Source of the DNA: Pelotomaculum terephthalicicum JT
GTDB taxonomy: Bacteria > Bacillota > Desulfotomaculia > Desulfotomaculales > Pelotomaculaceae
DNA length: 64,000 nt
NCBI RefSeq assembly: GCF_022410535.1
Contig: NZ_JAKNBL010000005.1
Coordinates: forward strand, 1 to 64,000
Direction: 5' to 3'
The position numbers were made by a program, and so were the translations under genes. Position 1 is the stretch's first letter. The number at the start of each line of letters is the position of its first letter. Positions 27,001 through 35,072 of this stretch are shown in pieces. The notes under the pieces are model-generated. The model was not told the origin of the DNA and made no database searches. It saw nothing but the letters and a program-made list of their open reading frames with translations.

Positions 27001-28304
27001 ACGATATTTTCAAATACCGGTTTTGCGCCGTTTTCCCAGGAGTTTTGGAGCCTCGCGGTCACTTCTTCCAAGGCTTCACTACTGAGATCGCCGCTTAACA
27101 CACAGGACGCAATCCGATGGACATCGTTGGTCATTACTTCCGCGTTTTCTAATAAACCTGCTAAAGCATCAACTCCAATGTTTGCCGCCGCATCCAAGGG
27201 CAGTTCCAGGTACAGCCCGCCGGAAGCGCTGATGCCCGGCCAGACGGTATCCGCCACCCCCAGCCCCACCAGCCCGGCGATATCCACGCCTAGGGTAACC
27301 GAACCGATGGCCCCGGGGTTTTCAGCAGAGCAAAGCTGCAACTGGTCAATGGCCGCTTTGATGACCCTGGCCGCCGCCTCGGAGCCGAGTTCGCCTTTTT
27401 CCGCCTCTGCAATCAGGGCTCTATTCATGGCGATCATAGTCTGGTTGGCTACTCTCTGCGCCTCTTGAGGCGACACTCCCACCGAGAAGCTGGCCTTGGC
27501 CTCGCCCTCGATGGATACCTCCGCATCCGCCGTTCCCTTCAGGCTTACCTCAAAGTTCAGGTTTACCTGGGTGTCGGTCATACCGCCGATTTCAACCTTT
27601 ATGTACTGCTCCTCCTGGCTTCCCCAGGGGATATAGCCCCGCGCATATACCGTGGGCATATCCATCCCGAAAGGCAGCCGGGCATGGATATAGTCCTTCC
27701 CGTTGGGGGTGATGTCATAGAAAGCAGTGGTTATGTGCCCGGGATTTTCAAAATGGGCCGCATTCCCCCCGCCCAGTGGGTCGTCATTGGCGATGCCGTA
27801 AACGGCCTGGCTTCCGCCGGGGCCATCCACCCACATGCACAGTGAGATGTAGTCCCCTTGCTTCTTCGCCCAGGCTCTCGCTCCCAGGTCGCTGCCCGAA
27901 TACCCAGGTATCGGCACGGCAAAATCAACGTCGAAGTCGAAGGGTACGGCCCCCAGAATTTCGGTAACAACGTTGCCGGTTTCCGCAATTTTCTGCAGCA
28001 CAGGCATGATTGCGGAAAGCTGCGCTGCCGCCTCTTCCGCCTTTGCTTTGGCGTCGTCTATGACCATCTGCGGTACTTTCTCCATCACCGGCAAAGTGCC
28101 GTTTACCGCATCTTCCACCGCGTTGGCCACATCGTCCACCAGATCCTTCATACCCGTTTGTTCAAGAGCTTCGTTGGCCAGTTCCTCTACTGACGGAAAC
28201 GCATATGCCTGCACAGGCATAACAAGATTCACCATCAGCAACAGGACAAGGGATAAAGCCAGAAAAGAACTGGTGCTTCTTTTCCTGCGTCGTCTGCCAT
28301 TCAT
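21006..28304 (-). CDS. Giant SLH surface protein (about 2,430 aa)
   Basis: A signal peptide (MNGRRRRKRSTSS...MPVQAYA) is followed by a large helical/beta N-terminal region of about 750 residues. Then come many cadherin-like beta-sandwich repeats (each with ...YTVSV/YTVKV...N-x-F/I ... AQDGVT-x-YT), two HYR-type repeats (DTTPPSIGTPGNITAEAT), two CBM_X2-like repeats and a further beta block. Three C-terminal SLH domains (SFKDVVKDAWYAKAV; STWYTGYLAAAKRLG; IAPWAKDAMKLLVDAG) complete it. The ATG at 28304 has GGAGG eight bases upstream. It is expected to be wall-anchored and to extend far from the cell. The pre-SLH block is closely related to that of the adhesin at 13105, so the two are paralogues. 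Confidence 0.9.
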   Translation of the reverse strand: MNGRRRRKRSTSSFLALSLVLLLMVNLVMPVQAYAFPSVEELANEALEQTGMKDLVDDVANAVEDAVNGTLPVMEKVPQMVIDDAKAKAEEAAAQLSAIMPVLQKIAETGNVVTEILGAVPFDFDVDFAVPIPGYSGSDLGARAWAKKQGDYISLCMWVDGPGGSQAVYGIANDDPLGGGNAAHFENPGHITTAFYDITPNGKDYIHARLPFGMDMPTVYARGYIPWGSQEEQYIKVEIGGMTDTQVNLNFEVSLKGTADAEVSIEGEAKASFSVGVSPQEAQRVANQTMIAMNRALIAEAEKGELGSEAAARVIKAAIDQLQLCSAENPGAIGSVTLGVDIAGLVGLGVADTVWPGISASGGLYLELPLDAAANIGVDALAGLLENAEVMTNDVHRIASCVLSGDLSSEALEEVTARLQNSWENGAKPVFENIVNDTVGAVAQTSVGISLSLDLAGEGSTSGGGDGGTESSFNLFAAEASIPGGEALVSAANGEFISDTVEGLALLLGNMLSGNVDQDVPDQLDKLDEVVDNLAEGTVLSFDICTPLYVQLTAELSAKPLVEAAGAYIECLRGLNRAMLQAAREGSLEPLQNIESYMGGSTEHLLEFIKSIDGSMFGLDLGAGASADLGAEAVVTVDGGASVYMETNPEMIFFVASLGELQFDDVTGLAQAGIDISVGASGGVSLGEGVELGVQGGASLDTSLLKLILEEFHGTIEGLYTEHLSSNANLKKLDVKIGDEQRALVPELNDTDTDYKVFIPYNTVGITLHVQPQSPGAKVRIYGNPVDANQPYTVTLNGFDAEIPIAVWAEDGTTVKDYKLKVEQSPSIKLKSLTSPTYLAFADGFSSDQNNYVMNLPLDYTSVKFVPVLEDIAAALKVNGVPWSSGQTFETFLNVGENIIAFEVSDYTDTNTYTVKVNRAPSEDATLAELSVNQGALDPAFDKNTTSYTVSVNEDVASISIHAGASEPHAVVTLNGEGTGDCGVDKTVELKPGDNNFEIVVTAQDGVTQKMYSINVIRAGVPLTRLAVKIGDGEDAPVIEFDPAVIGHGFTVNENARVYITAAPLSAGADVSYDDPWSDALFSVSATGWTKIGQFSSSSRYAIPVYVTDPAGSKTTYVLMVNGSSGQTGLLDLSYEISGGVQTPITLEPGKNEYSLNVASDVSNINIYARPADGDAYALINGYDSYPKYQGRGTAALGYGLNKIPITVVAANGDTETYRLNVTRPTPPEMIADLSGITADCGSFDQPFSQQITSYVLKIPYTPGDGATALAYPGLPGQVKITLPYASSGSRVDVSYPNPGNKYFVNTVPMSNQCLIEVSAIQTFDPIDLTLTVRSPNLQASKTYNITILRSPSANAWMHNNSGLQVSIDKNSIEGLNPTYDFAKYAYTVNVRSEADKIHLRAKPMYPGASLTFNGATAEYPYSIDTDANGNVTSYTVDYCGWIEAPLSVGANKVEVAVTAPDGKTTKIYTVTINRAAPPDTTPPSIGTPGNITAEATSSAGAVVNFAARAIDAVDGEVPVTYSKAPGSIFPLGETTVIVTAVDQAGNSATASFKVKVQDTTPPTFASMDDIEVDATGPDGSAVNFTATATDLVDGPVAASYSRAPGSVFPVGTTPVTCMAEDSSGNAAIKTFKVTVKGQTVENAVISPVSADFDKNPANQADVETTITWNDAAAVTDVKKAGASIGTENYAVNGNILTIKKEYLATQPAGSLVLTVEFDKGDAATLTVNISDSTPQIISATVSPTTVTFDLDSPGDVSTTISWGSASTVTDVVYGPVHLASPADYNVSGNTLTIKETYLSGLNLTEGNSIDFEISFDVGDSALMTVNTVSNYVPSGDAALSDLKVGGETVTGFVYNLYEYTAQLPYGTQPGSPAAAVSATPNDSKATVRITQAASLPGTAKVEVTAEDGAVLTYTIHFTVAEQPLSSNANLSGLTLSAGSLSFAPDTVSYKLNVSHGVSSTTVTPVAADVNARVQVNGKDIESGRPSEAIPLNVGSNTITIVVTAQDGVTTRTYTVIVNRAAAPRDSGGTSVIQPQPVQPPAATVGGLKTAMTVDAATGTVKTELDANTLNKALEGALTGDDGKKTLEVELPKSATRSYNVELPTAALSNPQPDINIEIITDAGKVTLPGNMLAGTGFENQGDAGLTIKNVDKSALSEEVRNAIGDKPVIQLGLTVDGEQKTWNNPSAPVTVSIPYTPTAAELANPESIVVWYIDGSGNVVSVPNGRYNPATGTVTFTTTHFSYYAVSFKQVSFKDVVKDAWYAKAVSFIAAREITTGTGDGNFSPEAKLTRGQFIVMLMKAYGIAPDANPKDNFADAGSTWYTGYLAAAKRLGISAGVGSNMFAPEKEITRQEMFTLLYNALKAIGRLPQGSSGSTLSSFSDVGDIAPWAKDAMKLLVDAGTIGGSGNRLSPKDTTTRAQMAQVLYSLLTK

Positions 28305-28666
28305 AAAATTTTCCTCCTTCCAGATTGGCATAAGCGATCATCATAATGCCTTTTCAAGCAATACATTTTGCTCGCGGAATATTATAGCAGACCAACCTTT
28401 AGGCTCTATCCCTTTTTACCTTTAGGGAAGGTAAAGATGAAAATTTTTTTGTATTCAGGAGGCAGGAGTCAGAAGATAGAAGTTAGAAATTTGGAAGTCA
28501 GAATTGAGAATACGGAAGCCGGATTATGGAACCGGAATGCGGGCAATAAAAAACACAGGCTGCTTGCTTAAGCCTGCGTTTGAAGTCAGAATAAAACAGC
28601 GTTTTTCTGAGGTCATATATTGAATATCGAATTCTGAATACTGACTGCTGACTTCTGACTACTGCC
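28305..28666. other. Gap with a TCAGAA-type inverted repeat element and a terminator
   Basis: The left part (28450-28510) contains GGAGGCAGGAGTCAGAAG-type sequence. The right part (28620-28670) contains its rough inverse complement, ending CTGACTTCTGACTACTGCC, so the gap looks like a small repeat element with inverted ends around the kinase terminator. The upstream region of the giant SLH gene lies at 28320-28440. No coding frame was recognised. Confidence 0.5.
28546..28578 (-). terminator. Intrinsic terminator of the histidine kinase gene
   Basis: On the minus strand CGCAGGCT pairs with AGCCTGTG (one wobble) and is followed by TTTTTTATT. It lies about 90 bases after the kinase stop codon. 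Confidence 0.8.
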
Positions 28667-31600
28667 TTATGCCAGTTCTTTTTGAATTTTCGCAAGCTCC
28701 CGGCGGATTTTTTCCGCCAGCTCCCCGGCTCCCTCAAGGGCGCCGGCATCGGCCTTTTCCTCCATCTCCCTGCACAGGGCGGCGAAGGAGGCGGCTCCGA
28801 TAAACTGCCCGCTTGATTTCATCCCGTGGGAGAGCAGCCGGACACTCAAGGCGTCTTTTTCCTTAAGGGCGGCTTCCAGCGCGGCAAGCTTTTCCGGCAT
28901 ATCCCGCAGGAAGGCGGCCAGCACCCGGGACAAAAGCGTCGGGTCCGCACCTACCGTTTGCAGCAGCTCCGCCTTTTTTTCCTCCGGAACAAAGGAGGGG
29001 AGAATGATCTGGCTTGCGACATCGGCCTCGGCAAAAGCGCTCCCCAAAACCGCCCCCCCGCTTTTCACGGCGCCCGGCAGCCAGCGCGCCAGCGCGCCGG
29101 ACAGGACGTCCAGCAGGACGGGCTTGCTTATGTAATCGTCCATGCCGGCGGCAAGGCTCCTTTCCTTTTCCTCAAGGGATACGCCGGCGGTGACGGCGAT
29201 GATAGGGGTATGCCTGTTTCCCCCGGCCTCCAGCCTGCGGATAGCTGCCGCGGCCTGAAATCCGTCCATGCCCGGCATGCGGCAGTCCATCAAAACCAGG
29301 GCATAGTTCTTTTGGGAAAACATCTCCACCGCTTTCTGCCCGCCGGCCGCGGTTTCCGCCTCCAGCCCCAGCTTGCCAAGCTGCATGGACAGCACCCGGC
29401 GGTTGAATTCAAAATCATCTACAACCAGCACCGACCCCGGGCTGTTTTCCCACAGGTATGACGCCGTTGTCTCGCTGCCGGAGGGCTTTCCGTCCTCCAG
29501 GGCCGGCTTGGCATCGGAAATCTTTAAGGGAACGGTGAACTTAAACAGCGAGCCAACTCCTGCGGTTGTCTCAAAGGCGATGCTGCCGCCCATCAGCTCT
29601 GCCAGGCGCCTGCAGATGGAAAGCCCGAGGCCGGCGCCGCCGTGTATGCTGTCCGTCCGGGAATGTCCCTGGGTAAAGGGCTGGAAGATGCTCCACCTTA
29701 TTTCCTCCGGTATGCCGGGGCCGGTGTCTTCAACCTCGAAGGTAATTTCAACCGTCGGAATACAGGGGTCAGAATTCAGGAGGCTGGAGCCAGAAGCCGG
29801 ATTTAAGCGCCGCTTCGTGGCAGGTACGTTTCTGTTATCCGGTGTCAGATCCCTGTTTTCCGCCATATAAGCCCGCAAGGTAATGCACCCCTTTTCGGTA
29901 AATTTGACGGCGTTGTTCAAAAGGTTCAAAAGCACCTGGCGCAGGCGCAGCGGGTCACCCCTGAGGACCGCCGGGACAGACGGGGAGAATTCGGAGACAA
30001 AGCCCAGGCCTTTTCTGGCGGCCATGGGTTCGATGAGGCTCGTCAGGTAGCGCTCCATGCTTTTTGTCTCAAAATCCTTTTCTTCCAGTGAAACGGCGCC
30101 CTTTTCTATCCTGCTCAGGTCCAGCACGTCGTTTATAAGGGAAAGCAGAAGGTTTGAGCAGTCCCTGACCACCGAAACATACTCTCTTTGTTCCTCATTT
30201 AAGGGAGTGGCCTCCAGAAGCTCCAGCATGCCCAGCATGCCGTTCATGGGAGTGCGGATTTCATGGCTCATGGTGGCTAAAAAATCGCTTTTGGCGCGGC
30301 TGGCGCAGTCAGCTTCCTCCTTGGCCCTGACCAGGTCGGAGGTCCTTTCCTGCACGGTGTTTTCCAGGTTCCGGCTGTATTCCTCCAGCCTTTTAAGGGC
30401 TTCGCTCCTCTCGCCGTCCAGCTTTAAGAGCTCGGTATTTTTGTCCCGCATTTCCTCCGAGAGCTTTTCCACGGTGGCAAAGGAGCGGGAGAAGCGCATG
30501 GACAGGACGCAGCACTGAAAAAAAATGAAGACGAACACGCCGAAATCGCCGATGTAGGGGCCCCACAGGATATCGTTGGAAACCAGGGAGTCGTTGACGA
30601 CTGCCAGAACAAGGGCCGCGGTGCCGGGAAGGAAGAGGGCGGCGCCCTCGCGTTTCCTGGCTATGGCGCGGATCAGGACGGCGCCCAGAACAAAAAGCAG
30701 CAGGGCGACGGCATACGCCTCATAGAACGGCATGAGCCAGGTGTACACCTTGGGCGGGGTCAGCAGCACAATGAGGCTTGAGGCGGCGCCGACGGCCCAG
30801 GCGGCTGCGGCAAGCTTTGCGGGCATCTCGTCGGGATACAGTATTTTCATAAACTGGATAAAGGCCGGAAGCGCCAGGTAAAATCCGAGGTACTGCACGA
30901 TATAGATGGCGTTCCAGCTCAAGCCGGGAAGATAGCTTAAAATGAAAATCTCGCCTGTGACGCTGGCCCTTGCCGCTATGAATAAGCAGAGCAGGGCGCA
31001 GAAAAGAGGAGCCCTGTCCTTACGGCGCAGCAGGTAAAGCCCCAGGTGGTACACGGCCATGATCAACAGGCCGCCGCACAAAAAGAGGGTGCTGAAGGCC
31101 TGTTTTTCCCGCAGCGCCTGGAGCTGGCCGGGGGTGCCCATTTTGATGCCGGTCCAGATGCCCCCCTTGCGGTGGGTGAAGTTGGCGATCTGCAGGATGA
31201 TTTCAACGGTCCCGGCGTCATTTTGGAAATTGACAAGCCGAGGAAAGGCCTGGGGCAGGGTTTCGTCTTTGTTTGTCCCTACTCTGCCGTTTTCCGAGAG
31301 AAGCTCGCCGTTGACCCACAAGCGGTAGGAAGTGGCAAAATCCAGTATTTTAAGGCCCATCACCGGTTCACCGGCATTGGTATGGATAACAAGCCGGTAG
31401 GTGGCATAACCCTCGCCCGGCAGCTTTTGCCCCTTCTCGCTCCCCGGCGGCGCATAACCGTTCCAGGTGCCGGGAACGCGAATATATCCGGTCCGGGAGA
31501 CTGCCCCGTCCCCTTTAAAATCTTCGGGGCTCAGAAGCTGCCGCCAGTAGAATTCCCACTCGCCTTCCAGGCTCAAAACGCCATCTCGCCCGAAGGACCA

Positions 31601-31750
31601 GTTCCTGAGATCAAGTACGCCTCCTGCGGCCCGGGGAGGCTGCGGCGCCTTCGACGACAGATGGCCTGATATGTAAAAGGCCGCGGTTCCCAGGACTACT
31701 GCGGCCAGGAGAAGAAATACTGCTGTTTTCAGCTTTCCCGCATTGCTCAA
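28667..31750 (-). CDS. 7TM hybrid sensor histidine kinase (DISM-type) with REC and Hpt
   Basis: A TM anchor is followed by an extracytoplasmic beta-sandwich of the DISMED2 / sugar-binding-like type (about 45-205). Seven TM helices (about 210-430), a coiled coil, HisKA ([15 protein letters not shown], His496), HATPase ([23 protein letters not shown]), a receiver ([13 protein letters not shown], Asp822) and an Hpt domain ([10 protein letters not shown], His975) complete a full phosphorelay in one chain. A TTG at 31750 fits GGGAGG eight bases upstream better than the GTG at 31759. It is divergent from the response regulator and next to the giant SLH gene. About 35 low-complexity residues derived from a genomic repeat interrupt the HATPase domain around residues 635-670. 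Confidence 0.9.
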   Translation of the reverse strand: MSNAGKLKTAVFLLLAAVVLGTAAFYISGHLSSKAPQPPRAAGGVLDLRNWSFGRDGVLSLEGEWEFYWRQLLSPEDFKGDGAVSRTGYIRVPGTWNGYAPPGSEKGQKLPGEGYATYRLVIHTNAGEPVMGLKILDFATSYRLWVNGELLSENGRVGTNKDETLPQAFPRLVNFQNDAGTVEIILQIANFTHRKGGIWTGIKMGTPGQLQALREKQAFSTLFLCGGLLIMAVYHLGLYLLRRKDRAPLFCALLCLFIAARASVTGEIFILSYLPGLSWNAIYIVQYLGFYLALPAFIQFMKILYPDEMPAKLAAAAWAVGAASSLIVLLTPPKVYTWLMPFYEAYAVALLLFVLGAVLIRAIARKREGAALFLPGTAALVLAVVNDSLVSNDILWGPYIGDFGVFVFIFFQCCVLSMRFSRSFATVEKLSEEMRDKNTELLKLDGERSEALKRLEEYSRNLENTVQERTSDLVRAKEEADCASRAKSDFLATMSHEIRTPMNGMLGMLELLEATPLNEEQREYVSVVRDCSNLLLSLINDVLDLSRIEKGAVSLEEKDFETKSMERYLTSLIEPMAARKGLGFVSEFSPSVPAVLRGDPLRLRQVLLNLLNNAVKFTEKGCITLRAYMAENRDLTPDNRNVPATKRRLNPASGSSLLNSDPCIPTVEITFEVEDTGPGIPEEIRWSIFQPFTQGHSRTDSIHGGAGLGLSICRRLAELMGGSIAFETTAGVGSLFKFTVPLKISDAKPALEDGKPSGSETTASYLWENSPGSVLVVDDFEFNRRVLSMQLGKLGLEAETAAGGQKAVEMFSQKNYALVLMDCRMPGMDGFQAAAAIRRLEAGGNRHTPIIAVTAGVSLEEKERSLAAGMDDYISKPVLLDVLSGALARWLPGAVKSGGAVLGSAFAEADVASQIILPSFVPEEKKAELLQTVGADPTLLSRVLAAFLRDMPEKLAALEAALKEKDALSVRLLSHGMKSSGQFIGAASFAALCREMEEKADAGALEGAGELAEKIRRELAKIQKELA
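29748..29862. repeat. TCAGAA-type repeat inserted in frame in the kinase gene
   Basis: The plus strand here reads AATTCAGGAGGCTGGAGCCA and continues AGAAGCCGG, closely matching the intergenic element at 28450-28480 (consensus GGAGGCWGGAGYCAGAAG). In the kinase it adds roughly 35 residues rich in N, P, S and R between RAYMAE and VEITFEVED, where normal HATPase domains are continuous. Confidence 0.65.
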
Positions 31751-31840
31751 GAAATGCACCTCCCATTTCCAAAAACGGCGCCGGAAGTCATGCGCCCCAA
31801 ACCGTTTCCATAGTTATGCGGAAACAAAATACCTTCAAAT

Positions 31841-31914
31841 TTGCAGCATATCAATGAAATATGCTATAATTTGATATATATTGATATTATAGCAGATATT
31901 TGAGGGATATTGAA
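31841..31914. promoter_or_regulatory. Symmetric divergent promoters with 10-bp direct repeats
   Basis: Plus-strand promoter: TTGCAG (31841-31846), 18-bp spacer, TATAAT (31865-31870). Minus-strand promoter: TTCAAT (31914-31909), 17-bp spacer, TATAAT (31891-31886). The two -10 elements form a perfect inverted repeat TGCTATAAT/ATTATAGCA. Between them lies TTGATATATA-TTGATATTAT, a 10-bp direct repeat with the spacing typical of OmpR-family half-sites, suggesting the regulator autoregulates both genes. Confidence 0.7.
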
Positions 31915-31960
31915 CTTTTGATTCATCCGGCGCCGGATGTTCAGGAAGGAGGCGGGAATC

Positions 31961-32554
31961 TTGGCAGGCGAAAAAATCATGATTGTGGACGATGAGGCGG
32001 TTGTCCATGAGCTTCTTACCCATTATCTTGAAAGAGAAGGCTTCAAGGTGTTTTCGGTTTACAGCGGAAGCCATGTCCTGGACAAAACCGCCTTCCACAA
32101 GCCCGACCTGATATTGCTGGACATTCTGCTGCCGGGGCTGGACGGCCTTGAAATCTGCCATGAGCTCCGCAAAAAATCCGATGTGCCCATTATCTTCATC
32201 ACCTCAAGGGACGCTCCCCATGAAGTGGCGCTGGGGCTTGGCATCGGCGGGGACGACTATGTCAAAAAGCCCTTCAACCCTGTGGAGGTGGTTGCCAGGG
32301 TCAGGGCGCAGCTGCGCCGCTTCCGGAATCAGTGCACATTGCAGGAAGATGAGCCTGTCGTCCTTGCGTTTGGCGACCTGCGCATCAACCTGTTCGACCG
32401 TACCGTGGAGATGAAAGAGGAACGGGTGGAGCTTACCGTCAAGGAGTATGACTTGCTTCTTTTTCTGGCCCAAAACCCCAACCGCTACTTCAGTTCCGAC
32501 CAATTGATCGAGGCGGTGTGGAATCATCCCGGTCCATCAGCCAGAAAGCTTTGA
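31961..32554 (+). CDS. OmpR-family response regulator, frameshifted near the C-terminus
   Basis: The receiver domain (IMIVDDEAVVHELL; phospho-acceptor Asp54 in LILLDILLPG; Lys104 in YVKKPFNP) is followed by a winged-helix DNA-binding domain. The TTG start at 31961 has AGGAAGGAGG eight bases upstream. The frame ends at 32554 shortly after LIEAVWNHPG. The +1-shifted frame from about 32535 continues with SISQKALMTHISNLRKK ... ATLKGVGYMFSSR to a stop at 32656-32658, which is the missing recognition helix and wing. Restoring one G in the GG of CCCGGTCC rejoins them. It is either a real pseudogene or a sequence error. Confidence 0.85.
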   Translation: MAGEKIMIVDDEAVVHELLTHYLEREGFKVFSVYSGSHVLDKTAFHKPDLILLDILLPGLDGLEICHELRKKSDVPIIFITSRDAPHEVALGLGIGGDDYVKKPFNPVEVVARVRAQLRRFRNQCTLQEDEPVVLAFGDLRINLFDRTVEMKEERVELTVKEYDLLLFLAQNPNRYFSSDQLIEAVWNHPGPSARKL

Positions 32555-32658
32555 TGACCCATATCAGCAACCTGCGCAAAAAGCTGGGGGAGGACCCCGA
32601 CAGCCCCAGGTACATTGCCACGCTGAAAGGGGTCGGCTATATGTTCAGCAGCCGCTAG
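32535..32658 (+). pseudogene. Displaced C-terminus of the response regulator
   Basis: This out-of-frame remainder of the winged-helix domain contains MTHISNLRKKLGEDPDSP and GVGYMFSSR, both hallmark sequences of the OmpR/PhoB C-terminus. It has no start or ribosome site of its own and is explained only as the continuation of the gene at 31961 after a 1-base loss. Confidence 0.8.
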
Positions 32659-32869
32659 ACGCGCTCTTTCACCGGACATCTTGCAGAGTTTGTATCCGGT
32701 CCGATACAATCCGTGTTTGACAGTTGTTCTTTTTCTGCCGTTAAAATATTCATAGAGTGGGAGGTTCGCCTTGACGGTTCACCATGGCCTCTCCCCCGGT
32801 TCACCAGAAGGACAGACCGCCCCCTTGGCGCGGCAATAAGCTTTTTCACCATCCGTCCCGCGCAGCCGA
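32659..32869. other. Junction between cargo block and conjugation region
   Basis: The 3' ends of the plus-strand regulator and the minus-strand transfer operon converge here. No gene was recognised, and no strong hairpin with a T run was seen for either strand. Confidence 0.4.
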
Positions 32870-33124
32870 TTACTGCACATAATACATGCAGCTGCTCTTG
32901 CCGCCGTTTTCCCGCCACCTTTGCTCCTTGCGAATCCAGCCGCTTTTTACAAGATCGCCGATGGCCCGCTTGACGGTGCTGCGGGACAGCTTCAGCTCCG
33001 CGGCGATGGTGTTAATCGCCGGGTAGCACTTGCCGTCCTTGTCCGCCCGGTCCTTGAGGTACATGTACACGGCCACCGCCCGGTGCGGCAGCTCCGAGGC
33101 ATAAAGGGATGCAAAGTAACCCAC
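32870..33124 (-). CDS. Helix-turn-helix protein (HTH_36-type, RepA-like)
   Basis: This 84-residue winged-HTH protein carries the sequence pattern VYMYLKDRADKDGKCYPA ... IAAELKLSRSTVKRAIGDLVKSGWI, shared with the N-terminal domain of replication-initiator and element regulators (HTH_36). It is the last gene of the minus-strand transfer operon, 11 bases after the VirD4 gene. An AGGTG ribosome site precedes the ATG. It probably acts in element replication or transfer-gene control. Confidence 0.8.
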   Translation of the reverse strand: MGYFASLYASELPHRAVAVYMYLKDRADKDGKCYPAINTIAAELKLSRSTVKRAIGDLVKSGWIRKEQRWRENGGKSSCMYYVQ

Positions 33125-33135
33125 AGCTTCACCTC

Positions 33136-34962
33136 CTATTCAATACGAACAGGCGCTTCCGGCTGCCTTGATTTAAGCAGCGCCTTTGTTTTCGGCGCGG
33201 CTTTCGCTTCTTCCCTGACCGGCGCGTGCGCCATGCCGCCCGCCGCCGGCGCCGCTTCCGGTTCCTCGTCGGTATCCACGCAGGCCGCGTGCCGCCGGAT
33301 GATTTCCTGTTCCAGCTCCCCGCGGTCGGCATAGGCTACCTTGCGAGCGGATTTCTCCGCAATCTCATAGGGCTTGCCGAAGGTGATGCCCCATTCGAGG
33401 AACAGCTTGAGGGTGCCGCGCATGGGATTGGCCCCGGTCTTGGTGACGATGAAGCGGCCTTTGGGCATGCTTTTCAGCTCGTCCGGCGTCATCAGGGGGC
33501 GCTGGATCATCTGCAGGGACTGGCCGGGATCGTTTTTGCCGCGGCTTACCGAGCCGCTCATTACGGTCCTGTTGCCGAGGGCTTTTGACAAAACTTCAGC
33601 GGACTCGCTGTTGGGCGCGAAACCGCCGAACACCATGTCCTGGCAGTTGTCGACGATGATGGACGCGCCCTCCTTGCCGTAGTTCTTCTCCAATTGAGCG
33701 AAGCTCTGGATAATGGCCACGATGGATATGCGGCGGGAACGGGAGGCGGAAAACATCATCTCGATGGATTCAATTTTGGGAATGGTGCCGATCTCGTCCA
33801 GGTACATCATGACCCTGTTGGGGAGCCTGCCGCCATGCTCGTCGGCCACGGCCAGCATCTCCCGGTAGAGTTGCTGGACGATGAGGCTGATCAAAAAGTA
33901 TTTGGTGCTGTCTTCCTCCGGCATGACCAGGAAGATGGCGCTTTTTTTAGTGCAGAACTTTTCCGCGTCGATGGCGGTGTCAAAGCAGAGGATTTGCTCC
34001 AGCTCGGAATCCAGAAAGGCGTTCAAGCGGGACAGCGCTGTGGAGAGGACGCTCTGCATGGCCTGTTCCGCGCTGTTGACAGCCGCCCCCGCGAACCAGC
34101 GGGCCTTGTGCTCCGGAGGCAGCTTTTCAATCAGCAGCTGGAATTGGTTTTTGCCCTTGACTCCGGAGGGAGCCAGCAGGTCCTGGATCAATTTAAACAC
34201 GCTGATGATGTGCCGCTTGGACGGCGGGCAGTATTCCGCGACGAGCAGGATGACAGAGGTCAGAAGCCCCTCGGCGGCGTCATAGAAGAAAGCGTTTTGC
34301 CCGTAGGCCGCCGCGTCCGCACCTCCCGGATTTATTATGGTCTTGGCGATGATTTTGGCGTACTTCTCCGCTCTGGCTTTGAAAGAAAGGTTCTCCGGAT
34401 CGGCGATATAGGCGTCCATATACTTGTTGACCAGATGGAGCATGTTGTTGCCGTCGCTTCTGGTAGGATTGCGCAGGTCAATGACCGCCACATCGTAGCC
34501 GTAGTGTTCCTTCGCGATGCCTCCGTAGTTGCGGTACAGGTCGCCCTTGGTGTCGGTTGTGATGAAGGACATGCCGGAGGCGCAGGCGTATTCCAGGTTG
34601 GGGTACAGGAAATGAGCCGTCTTGCCGACGCCGGCGGCGCCGATCATGAGGCAGTGAATATCGCCGGTGTCCACCAGGGCGGTGACGCGGCCGCGGGATA
34701 TTTTGCAGCCCACCACCAGCCCCTGGGCGGAGGGCAGGTTCTTTTTCCCCCGCCACAGCGTCGGCGTGTAGGGCAGGTGGACATATGTCCTTTTGATTTC
34801 CCCTTTGCTCGCCCAGCGCGCGGTGCCGTGCTGTCCGTCGCCGACGGTTTTGGATTTGATTCCGTTTAAGGTATAATAATGGGCCAGCAGGGAAAGGAAG
34901 CCGATAACCCCGAACATGGTCAAGGCCGCGGCGGTCAGCGTGATGATTTGGGATGTTTGCAT
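33136..34962 (-). CDS. VirD4/TraG-type coupling protein
   Basis: This 608-residue type IV coupling ATPase links the relaxosome to the secretion channel. One or two N-terminal TM helices (LTAAALTMFGVIGFLSLLA) precede Walker A GAAGVGKT (about residues 104-111), VirD4-family motifs (FITTDTKGDLYRNYGG) and Walker B VMMYLDEIG. The ATG at 34962 has AGGAGG seven bases upstream; the frame is open further upstream but without a ribosome site. The C-terminus is Ala/Glu/Pro-rich. It is downstream of the primase and relaxase genes, as in clostridial ICEs. Confidence 0.93.
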   Translation of the reverse strand: MQTSQIITLTAAALTMFGVIGFLSLLAHYYTLNGIKSKTVGDGQHGTARWASKGEIKRTYVHLPYTPTLWRGKKNLPSAQGLVVGCKISRGRVTALVDTGDIHCLMIGAAGVGKTAHFLYPNLEYACASGMSFITTDTKGDLYRNYGGIAKEHYGYDVAVIDLRNPTRSDGNNMLHLVNKYMDAYIADPENLSFKARAEKYAKIIAKTIINPGGADAAAYGQNAFFYDAAEGLLTSVILLVAEYCPPSKRHIISVFKLIQDLLAPSGVKGKNQFQLLIEKLPPEHKARWFAGAAVNSAEQAMQSVLSTALSRLNAFLDSELEQILCFDTAIDAEKFCTKKSAIFLVMPEEDSTKYFLISLIVQQLYREMLAVADEHGGRLPNRVMMYLDEIGTIPKIESIEMMFSASRSRRISIVAIIQSFAQLEKNYGKEGASIIVDNCQDMVFGGFAPNSESAEVLSKALGNRTVMSGSVSRGKNDPGQSLQMIQRPLMTPDELKSMPKGRFIVTKTGANPMRGTLKLFLEWGITFGKPYEIAEKSARKVAYADRGELEQEIIRRHAACVDTDEEPEAAPAAGGMAHAPVREEAKAAPKTKALLKSRQPEAPVRIE

Positions 34963-35072
34963 GGGACACCTCCTCATGGGTGGTTTTGCTTGCTGTTTGT
35001 GGAGAAGGATTTGCAAAGACGGCAGAGGATTCCGCCGCCTTTGTCTGTATATGTTCTCGCCGTCATGCCTTT

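Noticed and set aside
33694-34869. 391-codon plus-strand frame opposite virD4
   Set aside because: Antisense shadow of the coupling-protein gene, without a ribosome site.
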